From assembly GCA_007115705.1 (NCBI GenBank), contig QXEO01000553.1, forward strand, positions 15,360,922-15,424,921: 64,000 bases of DNA. Direction: 5' to 3'. This document shows, piece after piece, positions 22,526-34,529 of this stretch (position 1 is the stretch's first letter; the number at the start of each line of letters is the position of its first letter). The position numbers and the translations under genes are program-made. The stretch is from Dactylis glomerata (lineage: Eukaryota; Streptophyta; Magnoliopsida; Poales; Poaceae). The notes below the pieces were generated by a model. That model saw only the letters and a program-made list of their open reading frames with translations, had not been told where the DNA came from and did not search any database.

Positions 22526-22528
22526 CTA
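22526..22528 (-). promoter_or_regulatory. In-frame TAG between gag-pro and pol of element F
   Basis: The minus strand reads CCC-AAA-TAG-GAA-AGC-GCG with gag-pro and pol in the same frame on both sides. Element G has the same context with TAA at 43630-43632. A stop at this boundary fits translational readthrough, which sets the Gag:Pol ratio in some retroelements, rather than random decay. Confidence 0.6.
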
Positions 22529-25039
22529 TTTGGGGGAAAGTCCTGCCCCGATGGTGACGAAGTTGTCGCAGCCCCCAGCCTGAAGCGGGATCTTCTTGGT
22601 TGCCGAGCGCTCTTGGGTAAACTGGGGCCTCCTGCCTGAGGGTACCGCAGCTTCCCCAATGCTCATGTCCAGCATTGGATGGACCAGGTCCTCGCTTGGA
22701 GTAGGCCATGCAGAGGCGGCGAACTTCTTCCCTGTCGAACCCAGAGGGTGGGGCTCGAGAGAGGCCTTCTTCGCAGCAGCCCGCTCCTGAGATACGAGCT
22801 GCTTTTTCCTCGCGAGGTCGCCGGAGTGTTCTAGTAGATCTTCGTCGGCGGGGAACATGGTGGCGGCCTCACGGTAAACATGCTCAACCGATCGGAGAGC
22901 ATCCTTCTCATTGCAGCGCACAGTGATCGTGCCGTTGGCGCCCGGAATCTTGAGGATGTTGAAGCCATGGTGCGTTGCTACCATGAACCTCGCCAAGGCT
23001 GGGTAGCCGAGGATGGCATTGTATGGCAGGGCGATGTAGGCGACGTCGAAGTCGAGGCTTTCTGTCCTGTAGTTGTCCCGGGTGCCAAAGGTGACGGGCA
23101 GGCTTACCTGCCCAATTGGCGTTGTAGACCCTTCGGTTACCCCGAAGAATGGTCGAGTTGGCATGAGCCGGTGGTACGGCACCTGCATCTTCTCGAAGAT
23201 CTCGACCGAGATGATGTTGAGGCCCGCCCCTCCGTCGATGAGAGTGCGATTGACGGCGACGTTGTTGATGGTTGGCGTGCACAAGAGGGGAATTGTGCCC
23301 ACGCCCCTTGTGGAAGCCGGATGATCCTCCTCGTCGAAGCCAATCTTGCACGTCGACCACTTCATTAGGCGATTACCGACGCTGGGCTGCACCGCCGCGA
23401 TTTCTCGCGACAGCTGCTTGAAGTGTCGATTTGACAGAGGAGCCTGAGCTCCACCCAGGAGGCAAGCGGCGAAGTCTCGCGGCTCTTGATAGCCCCCCTG
23501 GTCCTCCTCCCGATGATCGTTTGCTGGTGGGGGCAGCGGCAGCGGCTCGGGATCGGCTCGAGACAGACCCCCGCGGCGGCGACCTTCCTCGCGGTCGTCG
23601 TCGCGGCGATCGCCCCGGGATCCACTCTTGCCGTTGCTGCGGCCACCCCCGCGACGCTTGGCGACGCCGTTTTCCTCGTGAAACTTCCGGACAATCCAAC
23701 AATCCTCGGTATTGTGGGTGTCCTTCTTGTGGATAATGCAGTAGCGGCGACGTCGACCTTTATCGCGATCGGAGCGGTCCCCGCGGCGTTGCTTATGATC
23801 TGGCTCCGCCGCGAGGGCAGCAACCTCCTTTCGCTTGGGGTCCTTGGACTTCGGCTTTGGGGGAGGCGCCTCCGGCAGATTGTGCATGAAGAGCCTCCCC
23901 TCCTCAGCCTTGGCGCAGCGGTCGGCGATCTTGAAGAGCCTGACGACGGAAGTCAGCTCATCATTCACGGACAGCTTCTCCCGCATCTTGACGTCGGAGA
24001 CGCCCGTGGAGAACGCGGAGATGACCTCCTCGTTGGAGATCCTGGGGATCTTGTTCCTCATCTGACTGAAGCGCTGGATGTACTGACGAAGCGTCTCGCC
24101 CTTGTACTGACGCACCGCCTTAAGATCATTCTTGGTAGCGGGGCACTCGTACGTGGGCATGAAGTTGGCAACGAACTGACGACACAAATCCTTCCACGAA
24201 GTCACGGATTCGTGAGGAAGATTCATGAGCCAAGTTCGCGGAGCGTCCTTGAGGGCCATGGGGAACCAATTGGCCATGGCGCGCTGATCTCCACGCGCAG
24301 CCTGGACGGCGACGACGTAGAGTTGGAGGAATTCGACAGGGTTTGTGGTCCCGTCGTAATGCGCGCTGATGTCCGGCTTGAACTTGTCAGGCCAGACGAC
24401 GTAGCACTGCTGGCGAGTGAGGGCAAGACACCCGGGGTTGTAGATAGGGACGCCGGGGGTCCTAACGTTCTGGCCAGCTTCGCCGATGTCGTCGATGGCG
24501 CGGTCATGATTTTCGCGGCGGCGCTCGAGGGAGACGCGTGCGTCTTCCGGAGCGCGTTGGACGATTTGGCAGCTGGGCTCCCCGCGCGGCGAAGATGCGG
24601 CGCGGGAAACCACCTTCTTGGCCTTGTTGGCCCTCCCATCTCCGGCGCCCGGGGCACGATGCCCCGCCGCCGGATCTGGATTCCCCGCGCCCTGGGCTCC
24701 TCCCTGGGCCGGGTCTTCGTTGGCGATGGCGACGAGCTCGGTGATTCAAGCACGCCACCCCTCACGCCCGTCGTTGGTGGGTTGATAGCGCAGCAGCTCC
24801 TGCGCCATGGCGAGAGCCTGCGCAAGAGACAACTGACTCCCAGAACGAGCGCGAGAAGTGGCGGTGGCGGTGAAGGAGAGCGAAGGCTCTGTACGCCCGA
24901 TCGGGAGGTAGGAGGACTCCAGATCTTCCTCTTCTTCCTCCTCGGCCGAAGCTTCATGACGACGGAAGATGGGCTCGGTTTGCCCCCGAACAGCGTTGCG
25001 ACGGCGAAGACGCTCGAGCCTTGCGTTGGCGTCAGCCAT
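22526..25039 (-). pseudogene. Gag-protease of element F (one premature stop)
   Basis: Starts at ATG 25039 (MADANARLERLRRR) 54 nt after the 5' LTR and runs 837 codons. One in-frame TGA at 24746-24748 interrupts it after codon 97; the reading frame is otherwise open. Domains: charged N-terminus; capsid-like retrotransposon Gag region (about codons 190-370, with WFPMALKDAPRTWL); zinc knuckle of C-x2-H-x4-H-x4-C type (CIIHKKDTHNTEDC); Arg/Gly-rich linker; aspartic protease with LIDGGAGLN as active site and a later ILGYPALA. The end reads AGLSPK before the readthrough stop. The TGA is probably a G-to-A change in a Trp codon. Confidence 0.88.
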
Positions 25040-25075
25040 GTCGAAGCAGATCTAGAAGAAAACACACCACAGCCC

Positions 25076-25093
25076 CCTACCTGGCGCGCCAAA
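25076..25093 (-). promoter_or_regulatory. Primer binding site of element F
   Basis: On the minus strand the 5' LTR is followed by TTTGGCGCGCCAGGTAGGGG. The TGGCGCGCCA core is typical of a tRNA 3' end complement. I cannot name the tRNA with confidence. Confidence 0.6.
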
Positions 25094-26001
25094 TGTCGAT
25101 GGATTTCGTGTCGCAAGAACACGGGGTACCACGCGATGGACCCAAAGATTCGAACGCAGGGGACTGAACGTGTGAGATCTTGGATCGCAATGAAACACGG
25201 TGACGGAAGCCTCGAGTGTCGAACGCGCAACGCACTGCAGAGAGGGAGACCGAGCTTTACCCAGGTTCAGGGCCCTCGTGGTGAGGTAAAACCCCTACTT
25301 CCTGCCTTCTTGTATTGCAACGCGACACCTCGCGAGGAGTACAAGGTCTTGGTTACAAAGCTCTAGCTGGCCAGAGGTTGAAGAACCTGCGTGCCCAGCT
25401 AGCAGCTTGAAGAAGGTGAAGATCCGATCCCCTCTAAGGGGTGGCCTCCCCTCCTTTTATAGCGCCAAGGTCCTCCTTCCCCTTATCTTCTTGGGGAAGG
25501 GGTTGCCACACACGGCCAAGGAGGGTGGACAGCTGTAGACTACACTCTTCTGTAGACTTGGTCTTCGTAGGGTAGAGGCGCCGGTCCACAGGAGTGGGTG
25601 GAGGAAGCTGACGTCCTCCTCTGGCGCCCTGCACCGTCCACGCTATTTTTAGGGGGGTGGCCAACTACCACTGTGCCTCTTTGGGCAGGCACAGAGAAAG
25701 CTGGTCTCCTCCCTGTCGGGGGTAGCGTGGGCGGTACGCGGTCTTCTGCCCATTATCTTCTTGCTCTGCACGCAAACGTGCTGAGCTGACGTGGGCGTAC
25801 TTCCTCTCCTCACCAGCAGGGGCTCGTGAGGAGGTCTTCTGGTCCTTAGCAGTTTCTGTCGTCGTTCTCCTCACGAGGCGCCTCCTCGTGAGGGTCTTCT
25901 CCGTAGCTTGGGTCGTTGATTCTCCCCTGGGCTGAAGATGGGCCGATGACGGGGCCCAGGAGCAGGTGGACCGGGATACCCCGGTATCCAGAACACCGAC
26001 A
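25094..26001 (-). repeat. 5' LTR of element F
   Basis: 908 bp, paired with 15969-16876. On the plus strand it starts TGTCGATGG and ends ACACCGACA. Confidence 0.93.
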
Positions 26002-26006
26002 GTGTC

Positions 26007-26302
26007 TAATCCTTTGTTTTCAGCAAACTAGTGAGATTGACAACCTCACTGTAAGTTGGGGCAAAGTAGTTTGGTTGTGTTGTTCGCAGGTTCCACGTTG
26101 CTGCTGGCACTGAGGCTCCCTCGTCAACCATGCACCAGACTATTTTCTGGCGCCTTGCCAAAGTCAACTAGCAACAACCTTCAGAAGTGGTTTCTTTCTC
26201 CTACTGGTCGATGAAACTTTGGTTTCGTACTAAGGGAAAACTTATTGCTGTGCTCATCATACCTTCCTCTTGGGGTTTCCCAACTGGTCCTTCAAGACAT
26301 CA
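26007..26302 (+). repeat. LTR2 of composite B, part after element F
   Basis: Continues LTR2 from TAATCCTTTG to ...TCAAGACATCA, matching LTR3 at 49235-49530. It contains TTTTCTGGCGCCTTGCC near 26143-26160, a copy resembling the element's own primer-site region. Confidence 0.85.
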
Positions 26303-26313
26303 AGACTGTTTTC

Positions 26314-26331
26314 TGGCGCCGTTGCTGGGGA
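26314..26331 (+). promoter_or_regulatory. Primer binding site of internal segment 2
   Basis: TGGCGCCGTTGCTGGGGA, one change from the tRNA-Asp site of element A, 11 nt after LTR2. Confidence 0.8.
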
Positions 26332-27236
26332 GAAAGAGGATTTCTGCAAGGGGAGTCTCTCACTTCCAATCTTTTTACTTTTTATTGTTTTCTTAGTTTC
26401 TTTACTTTATTTTGTTTGCTTCTTGTTTATCAAAAATACAAAAAAATTAGTTCCTTTTATAGTTGTTATTTTTGTTTGCCTATTTTAATCTTGCTAGAAT
26501 GAGTAATCCTGAGAACACCAAGTTGTGTGACTTTACTAGCACAAACAACAATGATTTCATCTGCACACCTATTGCGCCACCTGCTCCTGAAGCAACTTTC
26601 TATGAAATTAAACCTGCTTTGTTAAATCTTGTTATGAAAGAGCAATTTTCTAGTGTTAGTACTGGTGATGTTGCTGCTAACCTCAATAATTTTGTTGAGC
26701 TATGTGAGATGCAAAAGTATAGGGATGTAGATGGAGATATTATTAAGCTTAAATTGTTTCCTTTCTCTTTGAGAGGAAGAGCTAAAGATTGGTTGCTATC
26801 TTTGCCTAGAAATAGTATTGATTCTTGGGTTAAATGCAAAGATGCTTTTATTGGAAAATATTATCCTCCTGCTAAGATTATATCCTTGAGAAGTGACATA
26901 ATGAAGTTTAAACAATTTGATAATGAACATGTTGCTCAAGCTTGGGAAAGAATGAAATCTTTGATAAAGAATTGTCCCACTCATGGACTGACTACTTGGA
27001 TGATCATCCAAACCTTTTATGCAGGACTAAATTTTTCTTCAAGAAACCTTCTGGATTCAGCTGATGGAGGTACCTTTATGTCCATCACCCTGGGCGCCGC
27101 AACAAAACTCCTTGATAATATGATGATAAATTATTCTGAATGGCACACCGAGAGAGCTCCACAAGGTAAGAAGGTAAATTCTGTTGAAGAAACCTCTTCC
27201 TTGAGTGACAAGATTGATACTGTTATGTCTATCTTA

Positions 27237-29055
27237 TATTTACTAATTGGAGGCACCAAACGAGTCACCACATTAATCCTAGAAGTTACGAGTTTTTGTC
27301 CGTCCGATCTATTTGCGATTGTCTCTGTCACCGTTGGATAAAGCGTGGAACGCACACACCAACGTGAGTCGTGCGCTACTTGGTCTATCCATATAGAAAA
27401 CAAAGGAAAAAAATGTGGGCGTCGTCTTCTCTTCCTAGGTTTTATACGAGAGGAAGTGCATCTATCTAATTACTTGGCCTGCTGCCGATTGACACAGCCA
27501 TTGCATGGCTCCCCATGCGGTATTTTGCTGCATATTCACGTACGTTGACCGTAATCTGCTCCAAAACAAGTTTCATTGATATCTCAGGTAAGCAACGTGA
27601 TGTTTTCTTCCATGTATGATCCATGTCCTATTTTGATTTGGAAGAGGTGTTATCACGCATATTTTTACGGATTATCTCGCGGCCCCCGTCGGCGATTGTG
27701 TCTGAGATAGAAGATGCCCTGTTCTGGATCGATTGTTATTGATGCAAGAGGAGATCATGCCTGGAGATGCTACTCGATGAGGATGCCATGGAGGTGCTGA
27801 AGCGGTCTGGTGATGATGTAGTTCGTTGTAAGGGCACACTGTTCAATTTGTCGGCCATTACTAATGCCCCGACTCAACAAGTCAGTAATCCCATATCTCT
27901 TTTTTTTCAACTCAGTAATCCCAATCTGTTTCTCCAAACCGTCTTATTTCTCATCAAATCCGGCCAAAATCGCCTAGATTTCTTATGTCACATTAGTAGA
28001 AGATAGGCATGGAGGGTCCATTTCTCAGTACTCCTCTTGGCTCTGTTCTACTTTCTGGGAAAAGATAAGGTCGCCAATTAAATTAATTTGTCATCTATGA
28101 AATCTGGGAAAAGATTTGAGGTCGCCAATTAAATTTATTTGTCATCTATGAAATAAACCCTAAAATCGGTCATATTTGTTTTTGTAACATGAGAAATAGT
28201 TCCCTTCACATTTTTTAAGCATCAGAATGTATGCGCAGTGTTTATTGTAATGTTTTGCTTTTCCTTGATACTGGAATTGCTTATCAAACATTTGGTGACA
28301 TCTTGAACTAGAGTTTTAATGTGAGGTGGGCTAATCTATATTCACTCGACCTCCGGCGATGTGGATTTACCATCCGCGAGCTACCCCTCCATGACTCCAA
28401 CTACAGCTATTGCTCCGTGAATCTCCTTCACGACTCCTCTCCATCTCACACAACAACATCTAGAATTTTAGATCCTATAGTGATATTGGGGACACCTCAA
28501 AACTGAGAGGAACGGGTTCTTCTAGAGAGTCAATCTTTATTTTTTCAATTTCAATAGATAGAAGAGTGAGGGGACATGAATGTCAGGAGTTGGTGCGTGT
28601 ATATACTGGACATAGATAGATGATGAAGTGTGAATAGTTATTACTCCCTCCGTTCAGAAATATAAGATGTTTTAGGTTTATGAAGTGAATGTATCTAGAC
28701 ATCTTTTAGTGTATAGATTCGCTCGAATCTATATACTAAAAGATGTCTAGATACATTCACTTCACAAACCTAAAACATCTTATATTTCCGGACGGAGGGA
28801 GTAGTACATAGAGTATGTTAGATGTATAATTTATGGATTTTTTATTTTAAAAAGGACCGCTACTTGAAGTTCTTTTTAACCCCCTCCCCCCAAAAAAATG
28901 CAAATCTATACTCATATATCCTATACTGGATAAAACATATTTGTAGTCATAAAAAATACACTTGAGTAAAGGAGTTATTTATATGGATAAAGAATACAAG
29001 GTTCCTAAGATTGAATATAAAAAATACAACATATACGAAAACACATAAGCTAATC
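27237..29055. other. Foreign 1.8-kb insertion in gag of internal segment 2
   Basis: Sequence without a counterpart in element E. CTAAT occurs near both edges (about 27243 and 29050), a possible short duplication. I recognise no transposase. Short ORFs (about 27767-28006 and 28321-28506) may be captured gene fragments, and GGTAAG-type splice-like sites occur. It carries a Stowaway MITE. It could be a Mutator-like or other non-autonomous DNA element, or filler DNA from repair. Confidence 0.45.
28644..28801. mobile_element. Stowaway-type MITE (Tc1/mariner)
   Basis: 158 bp, starting CTCCCTCCGTTCAGAAAT and ending in its inverse, flanked by TA on both sides (28642-28643, 28802-28803). The two arms are almost perfect inverted repeats over about 70 bp, so the RNA would fold into one long hairpin. 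Non-autonomous; it depends on a mariner transposase elsewhere. Confidence 0.95.
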
Positions 29056-30312
29056 TGACGTGAACTTCATTAGAAATAATAATTTCAACAACAATGCTTA
29101 TAGGAATAATTTTGGTAGCAACAATTATAGGCCATATCCTTCTACTAATGGTAATGGTTATGGTAATTCTTATGGTAATTCCTCCAACAAAAATAGGAGT
29201 GCGCCCCCTGATCTTAAAGTCATGCTTAAGGACTTCATTAGTAAACAAATTGCTTTTAATAAATCTGTTGAGGAAAAGTTTGGTAAAATTGATGGTCTTG
29301 CTTCTAAAGTTGATAGCCTTTCTCTTGATGTTGAACTTCTGAAATTAAAGGTTATGCCTCATGATGTTAAGGAAAGCAAGACTTTGAATGTCATTCAAGT
29401 AGAATTGATGACAATGTTAGGATGTTAGCAAAATTGCATGCTAGGTGGGAAAGAGAAGATGAAATTGCTAGAAATATGACTAAAGTTTGTACCATTACTA
29501 CCACTAGTGATGTTGAAGTTTCAAATGCTAGCAAACCTCCTACTATGATTGGTGTAGGAAAAGTCTCCACTCTTACTGCAAAATTGCCTAAAACTAATGA
29601 AACTTTTTCCAACAAAAGTGCTGAAATTTTTTGAAGTATGGGAGACAATGGTCCTACTACCTTTAATAGTAATGACTTTGATCTTGATGGTTGCAATATC
29701 TCTGAAGTAATTATGTTCTTACAAAATCTTGCTAGAAGTCCTAATGCTAGTGCTATGAATATGGCTTTTACAAAACATATTACAAATGCTCTCATGCAAA
29801 TTAGAGAGGAGAAGTTAAAACAAAAAGTTTCTATTCCTAGAAAGTTAGAAGATAGTTGGGAGCCCATCATTAAGATGAAAGTGAATGATTTTGATTGTAA
29901 TTCTTTATGTGACCTTGGTGCAAGTATTTCTGTTATGCCTAGAAAAATTTATGATATGCTTGGTTTACCACCTTTAGAAAATTGTTATGTGGATGTTCAT
30001 CTTTCTGATATTGCTAAGAAGAAACCTTTGGGGAGGATTAATGATGTTCTTATTATGGTTAATAATAACCTTGTTCCCGTTGATTTCCTTGTTGTGGATA
30101 TTGAATGTAATGCTTCTTGTCCTATTATTTTGGGAAGACCTTTTCTTAGAACTGTTGGTGCTATTATTGATATGAAAGAAGGCACTATTAGATATCAATT
30201 CCCACTCAAGAAAGATATGGAAAACTTTACTAGAAAGAGAAAAAGACTACCTTTTGATTCTATCATTAGAACAAGTTATGATGTTGATGCTTCTTCATTT
30301 GAAAATACTTGA

Positions 30313-32910
30313 TTCTTACTTTCTGTGCCTACCTCAAAGGCGTTAAAGAAAAGCACTCTTGGGAGATAACCCATGTTTTCTTTCAGTACTTTTTTCTTTT
30401 TGTTGAGTCTTGGAAGTTGTTACTACTGTAATGACCTCTCCTTATTATTTTTATTTTGTTTTTGTGCCAAGAATAGCCTCTAATAGGAGGAAGGTAAGAT
30501 TTGGGGAAGTTGCTGTCCCGAAACAGATTTCTGCGCTTTGCTGTAAAAATTCGTGAAAAATCCAGTACGTCGTATTGATCTGCGATTTTTTGTACACATG
30601 CCCCAGTTTATTATCTAACTTTCGTTAGTTTTGCACTTTTCGATTTGAGCAACAGAAGATTTTTGAAAAAATCGATCTTTACCTGTTATTCTATTTTGAC
30701 AGATTTCTGCCACTATTTCCATTTGCCTCTTGATCTCTTTCTTTTTGAGTTATTTTGATCATGGAACTTTTGAGAGAAGTTGCTACAGTAGCTATTGTTT
30801 TAATAGATGATGCACTTGAGTTAAAACTGAACCAAAAGTGGATCTACTATCTTGCATAAACTAATGTTGCTAATGAGAATTGTGTGAAGTTTTGTATGAA
30901 GGAAGTTTTCAAGTGTAGGGAAAGGAGAATGATGAGGTGAGATGAAGTATGGACAAAAGCTCAAGCTTGGGGATTCCCATGTCACCCCAAGAAATATCCA
31001 AGAAGTACAAGCGTCAAAGCTTGGGGATGCCCAAGGCACCTCCTTCTTCATCAACAAAAATATCAGGCCATCTTTCAAGACACTATATTTTTATTGCTTT
31101 ATATGCTATGTGTTTTTCTTGGAGCATCTTTTTTTTGCTTTCATTTTTCTTTTTTTTCTGGAATAAATGGTTGGACCCCAACATATTTCTTTTGGAGAAG
31201 ACACACTCTGTTTTCATTGCCTAGAACACTCTAGTTTTCACTCTTATTGTTCTACGAGTGTTCTCAACTTTTGTTTTTCACCCTTATTTTTGTTCAGAAC
31301 TTGTTAGTTCTTTGTGGTTAGGTGTGTTTAGACCTCTGGTCTTTGTTGATTTTTATCTTTAAGAGTTGTTTCAAATAGGTTGATTGGTGTTGGAAAAGAG
31401 TAAAATGTTTCATGCTTACAGTGATGCAAAAGGGAGCTTGTTTAGACTATGGCTTAGACTTTAGCATGTCATGCTAGATATTATTTTGATTATATGCATA
31501 GTAGTTATTGTTGTAGCATGACTTGTCTCAAATGACTGAGAGTGCTTAATGTGCCTTTGAAAGAATCATGCATTGTTTTTATCATATATAGGCATAATAT
31601 TGTGGTATTCTCCTTTGATGCTTTATTTGGGTTGACTTGGCGCATGCTCACACCATGTTATGACTATAAACCAGTCGCCTCAAGCCTCTATGATCATTTA
31701 GTTTTTGACTTGTAATATCACTTTAGGCTTTGATTAATAATGTTTTGTCGCTATGCATGATTATGGCCGTTATTGCTCTCTTAGTTGGTCGCTCCCAGTC
31801 TTTTGCTAGCCTTCACCTGTAGTAAGTATGAGCTCTACTCATGCATCCAACTCCCAAAAACTTAAGTTATTCCAAAGAGTTCACTATAAATTCCTATGCA
31901 TGGCATTTCAAACCATTCCAAGCAATTTTTCATGTGCTACCTTTCAAAACCTTCAAAATACTTCTCATTTTGTGACACTATTTTTAGCTCATGAGGACAT
32001 AGTAGTCGGGTTTGTTATCTTAAAATTAAGTACCCTTCGACTTGCATGCTTCATGTGCTCATCACTAATTTTGCAAGAGAGCTGCTCAAACCATTGTAAC
32101 CTTAAAAAAAGGCACTCCTCCATGGAATGAGATTGTTGGCAGACACCCGAAGGATTCGGTTAGCCATGGTTTGTGAAAGGAAAGGTGGGGAGGAGTGCCA
32201 AACTTTATAAAAGAGCATGTAGATGCCAATTTTCAAATACTCGAAACCGCTCTCAACTTGTTTAGTATGGAAGATAGCAAGAACCTCATTGCCATTCGTT
32301 GACAGGAACAACCACCTCTCAAAACAATTTTTATCTCTGTTTTACAAATTAAAAGCTCTAGCACATGTTAAATCCCTGCTTCCCTCTGCGAAAGGGCCTT
32401 TCTTTTTTACTTCTATGTTGAGTCTTCATCTTCTATCTTTATGCACCGATTAAAAGAGCATAGTTGTCATTCTGAGTATAATGTGCATAGTCCCAAAATT
32501 TATTATTGATTGATTCATGATTATGGTATTGCTTATTCTCAAATTATTTGTATCTAGTCACCCTTTTGAACTTTGAAGGTGTCCTATGCATTTATGTTTT
32601 GCTACTCCATGAGGGACAAACTGAATACCATTTTTCTATGTTTTCTCTATGCTTCAAACAAACAAATAACTTTCAATGCATTATTATTCTTGATCTTTTG
32701 TTTGTGTTACTTTTCATGTTGTAACATGGTTGCTAAGTTCTATGGTTAGAATTATATCTTTTATGCCCATGTTTAGAGTACTTTGATCCCAGCTTGCAAT
32801 GCTTTACATCGACTTGATCAAGATTGTGTTGGCTGCATGTCACCTCAAAAATTATTATTTTGTTATCACTTACCTACTCGAGGACGAGCAGGAGTTAAGC
32901 TTGGGGATGC
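30313..32910 (+). other. 3' UTR of internal segment 2
   Basis: Non-coding, about 2.6 kb, the fullest copy of the subtype UTR. It contains the conserved block (30336-30383), internal polypurine-like motifs (30963-30977 and 31017-31032) and the polypurine tract (32896-32910). Small ORFs are not conserved with element E. Confidence 0.75.
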
Positions 32911-33117
32911 TGATACGTTGCAAACGTGTCTATAATTTTTGATGCTACATGCTTGTTTTACACCAATTGCTTTATGTTTTGTTTACACTTCATGGCGTTT
33001 TTATGCATTTTCCGGAACTAACCTATTAACAGGAAGCCATAGTGCTAGTTCCTGTTTTCTGTTGTTTTTGTATATCAGAAAAGTTATACAGGAAATATTC
33101 TCGGAATTGGATGAAAC
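32911..33117 (+). repeat. LTR3 of composite B, part before element G
   Basis: Starts TGATACGTTGCAAACG. Cut at GAAAC (33113-33117), which is repeated at 48113-48117 after G. Confidence 0.87.
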
Positions 33118-34040
33118 TGTCGTCGTGGTGAAACAACATATGCCATGGGATGGCTTAAATGGGGGCCGAACTAGATGCTGGAGGATTCGGGAGATGGGAA
33201 TGAGCTAAAAAGCACGACAGAAAGGGACACGGATCTACCCAGGTTCGGGGCTCTCGTAAGGAGATAACACCCCTACTCCTGCTCTACTGGTTGTATATTT
33301 GGATTGATGGAATACACAACAATGGTGCTTCCAAGCTTTCTGCTAGAGGAGGAAGATGAACTGCTAAGTGTAAGAACACTCAATGACCAACCCTTTGCTA
33401 GGGCTCCCTGTGCCACCTTATATAGTGGTGGCCAGGGTTACAACGGTCACATGGACCAAGAGACAGCAGCTACTCTCCAAACAGGACATGCTAACGATGG
33501 CAGAGACCCTTGACTTTCTCCCTGATTGCTCTCGATGGGACTCAACATCGCTGTACTTCTTGGACTGTGACCTTACCACTGTGAGGTAAGGACTATACTT
33601 GTGCACAGTGAGGGTTGGTAAACCACCACTGTGCACCCTGTCATCATGATCTCCCTCCATGCTTGGCAGAATCTCTCCTTGATTGTAGGGACATGACACC
33701 TTGGTTGACTTCCATGTCCCGGATATAGCCGTTGGCCATACCCTGGACCTATGTGCCGGACCAACGACATATGAAGGTCGGGTAATCCATCCTCCCCTGT
33801 TCCTGCAATATACAACAACTAGGTTAGGCCGGCATATCTATACATATGCCGGCACTCCTCATCAAGTATCCCGGCTATGCCGGCATATCTAAATACTGGC
33901 CGGGATACACCTTATATGCCGGTCTGGCCGATACTCTTATATTCCAGCCAGACCCAACTTTGGTCAACCAATCATAAGGTCAACCACAATCCTTATATCT
34001 TTCTAGTCTCTTGACCCTACCGGGGGTCATCCCCCCGACA
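33118..34040 (-). repeat. 3' LTR of element G
   Basis: Plus strand from TGTCGTCGTGG to CATCCCCCCGACA. Paired with 47183-48112. Just inside it the minus strand reads ...TTCGGGGACTAG, the polypurine tract. Confidence 0.92.
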
Positions 34041-34496
34041 CTAGTCCCCGAAGCTGTCGAGGTCCCCCAGTCTGAACTGAGGGGCCTTGGCAGGTTCAAC
34101 ATAATATCTCTTTTCTTATGTCTCGGCTATTGAATATACGCCGGTGACCATACTATATGCCGGCTCCTCTTCTTCTCTAAATGTTTAATCTGGCCGGTCC
34201 CGAAGTTATTCCGGACAAGACTTGTTTCACACACTGTCACGCCGGCACATAGCCGAAACTTCCTCGAGAAGCCACGCCCGACAGTTTCCCTCGAAACTTG
34301 TTACTGCTCTGTTACTGTGAACGGTCACATCAAGTGACGGTTCGCAGTGTAGTTACTGTCTCCCATCATTGCCATAACTGGCCTAGTGGTGCGGTTATAC
34401 GAACCGCCGCCCCACGAAGTGCCACCACATGGCGTTATTGGCAGAAACGGTCGGGGTCGTGGGCATAGTGGTAATGCTCCACTACCGCCGCCCCGC
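34041..34496 (+). promoter_or_regulatory. Promoter region of the antisense gene of element G
   Basis: Non-coding DNA between the 3' LTR and the TATA box, with repeated GCCGG motifs and the inverted pair CGGTCACATCAAGTGACGG (34321-34339). It probably drives plus-strand transcription away from the LTR. Confidence 0.45.
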
Positions 34497-34508
34497 GATA
34501 TAAATAGG
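34497..34508 (+). promoter_or_regulatory. TATA box of the antisense gene of element G
   Basis: GATATAAATAGG, followed after about 30 nt by a pyrimidine-rich start region (TTTTTACCCCCCACTCC) and a GC-rich leader exon ending at the donor 34773 (CCG|GTAAGT). Confidence 0.6.
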
Positions 34509-34529
34509 GGAGCGGGGGTAACTCTACCT

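Larger units (their letters stand above)
15969..26001 (-). mobile_element. Element F: Tat-lineage Ty3/gypsy retrotransposon with antisense B3 gene
   Basis: A 10,033-bp element on the minus strand with two 908-bp LTRs (5' LTR 25094-26001, 3' LTR 15969-16876). By eye the LTRs differ at about nine positions, mostly transitions, so the insertion is fairly recent. Flanking bases are ACGTC and GTGTC, a decayed target-site duplication; LTR3 at about 49230 shows the uninterrupted site. Gag-protease and pol lie in one frame, separated by a stop. Pol contains RT, a degenerate RNase H, a second RNase H and integrase, which defines the Tat lineage. A plus-strand ORF with a B3-like domain lies between pol and the 3' LTR. 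Pol is broken, so the copy is non-autonomous now. Confidence 0.92.
26499..30312 (+). pseudogene. Gag-protease pseudogene of internal segment 2 (split by an insertion)
   Basis: Starts MSNPENTKLCDF at ATG 26499 and is homologous along its length to the 685-aa Gag-protease of element E. Codons up to about 27236 cover the Athila-type Gag. Then about 1.8 kb of foreign DNA replaces about 26 codons, and homology resumes at about 29056 with NFIRNNNFNNNAYRNN. A 1-bp frameshift lies near 29400 and a TGA at 29633-29635 stands where E has an Arg codon. The last piece (29638-30312) has the protease with CDLGASISVMP and IILGRPFLR. Protein from this copy would be truncated. Confidence 0.88.

Noticed and set aside
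23486..25366. 626-codon plus-strand ORF
   Set aside because: It is antisense to gag of element F; its Val/Leu/Ala/Asp-rich composition is what GC-rich gag gives in reverse. No domain, and no TATA box or leader like that of the B3 ORF.
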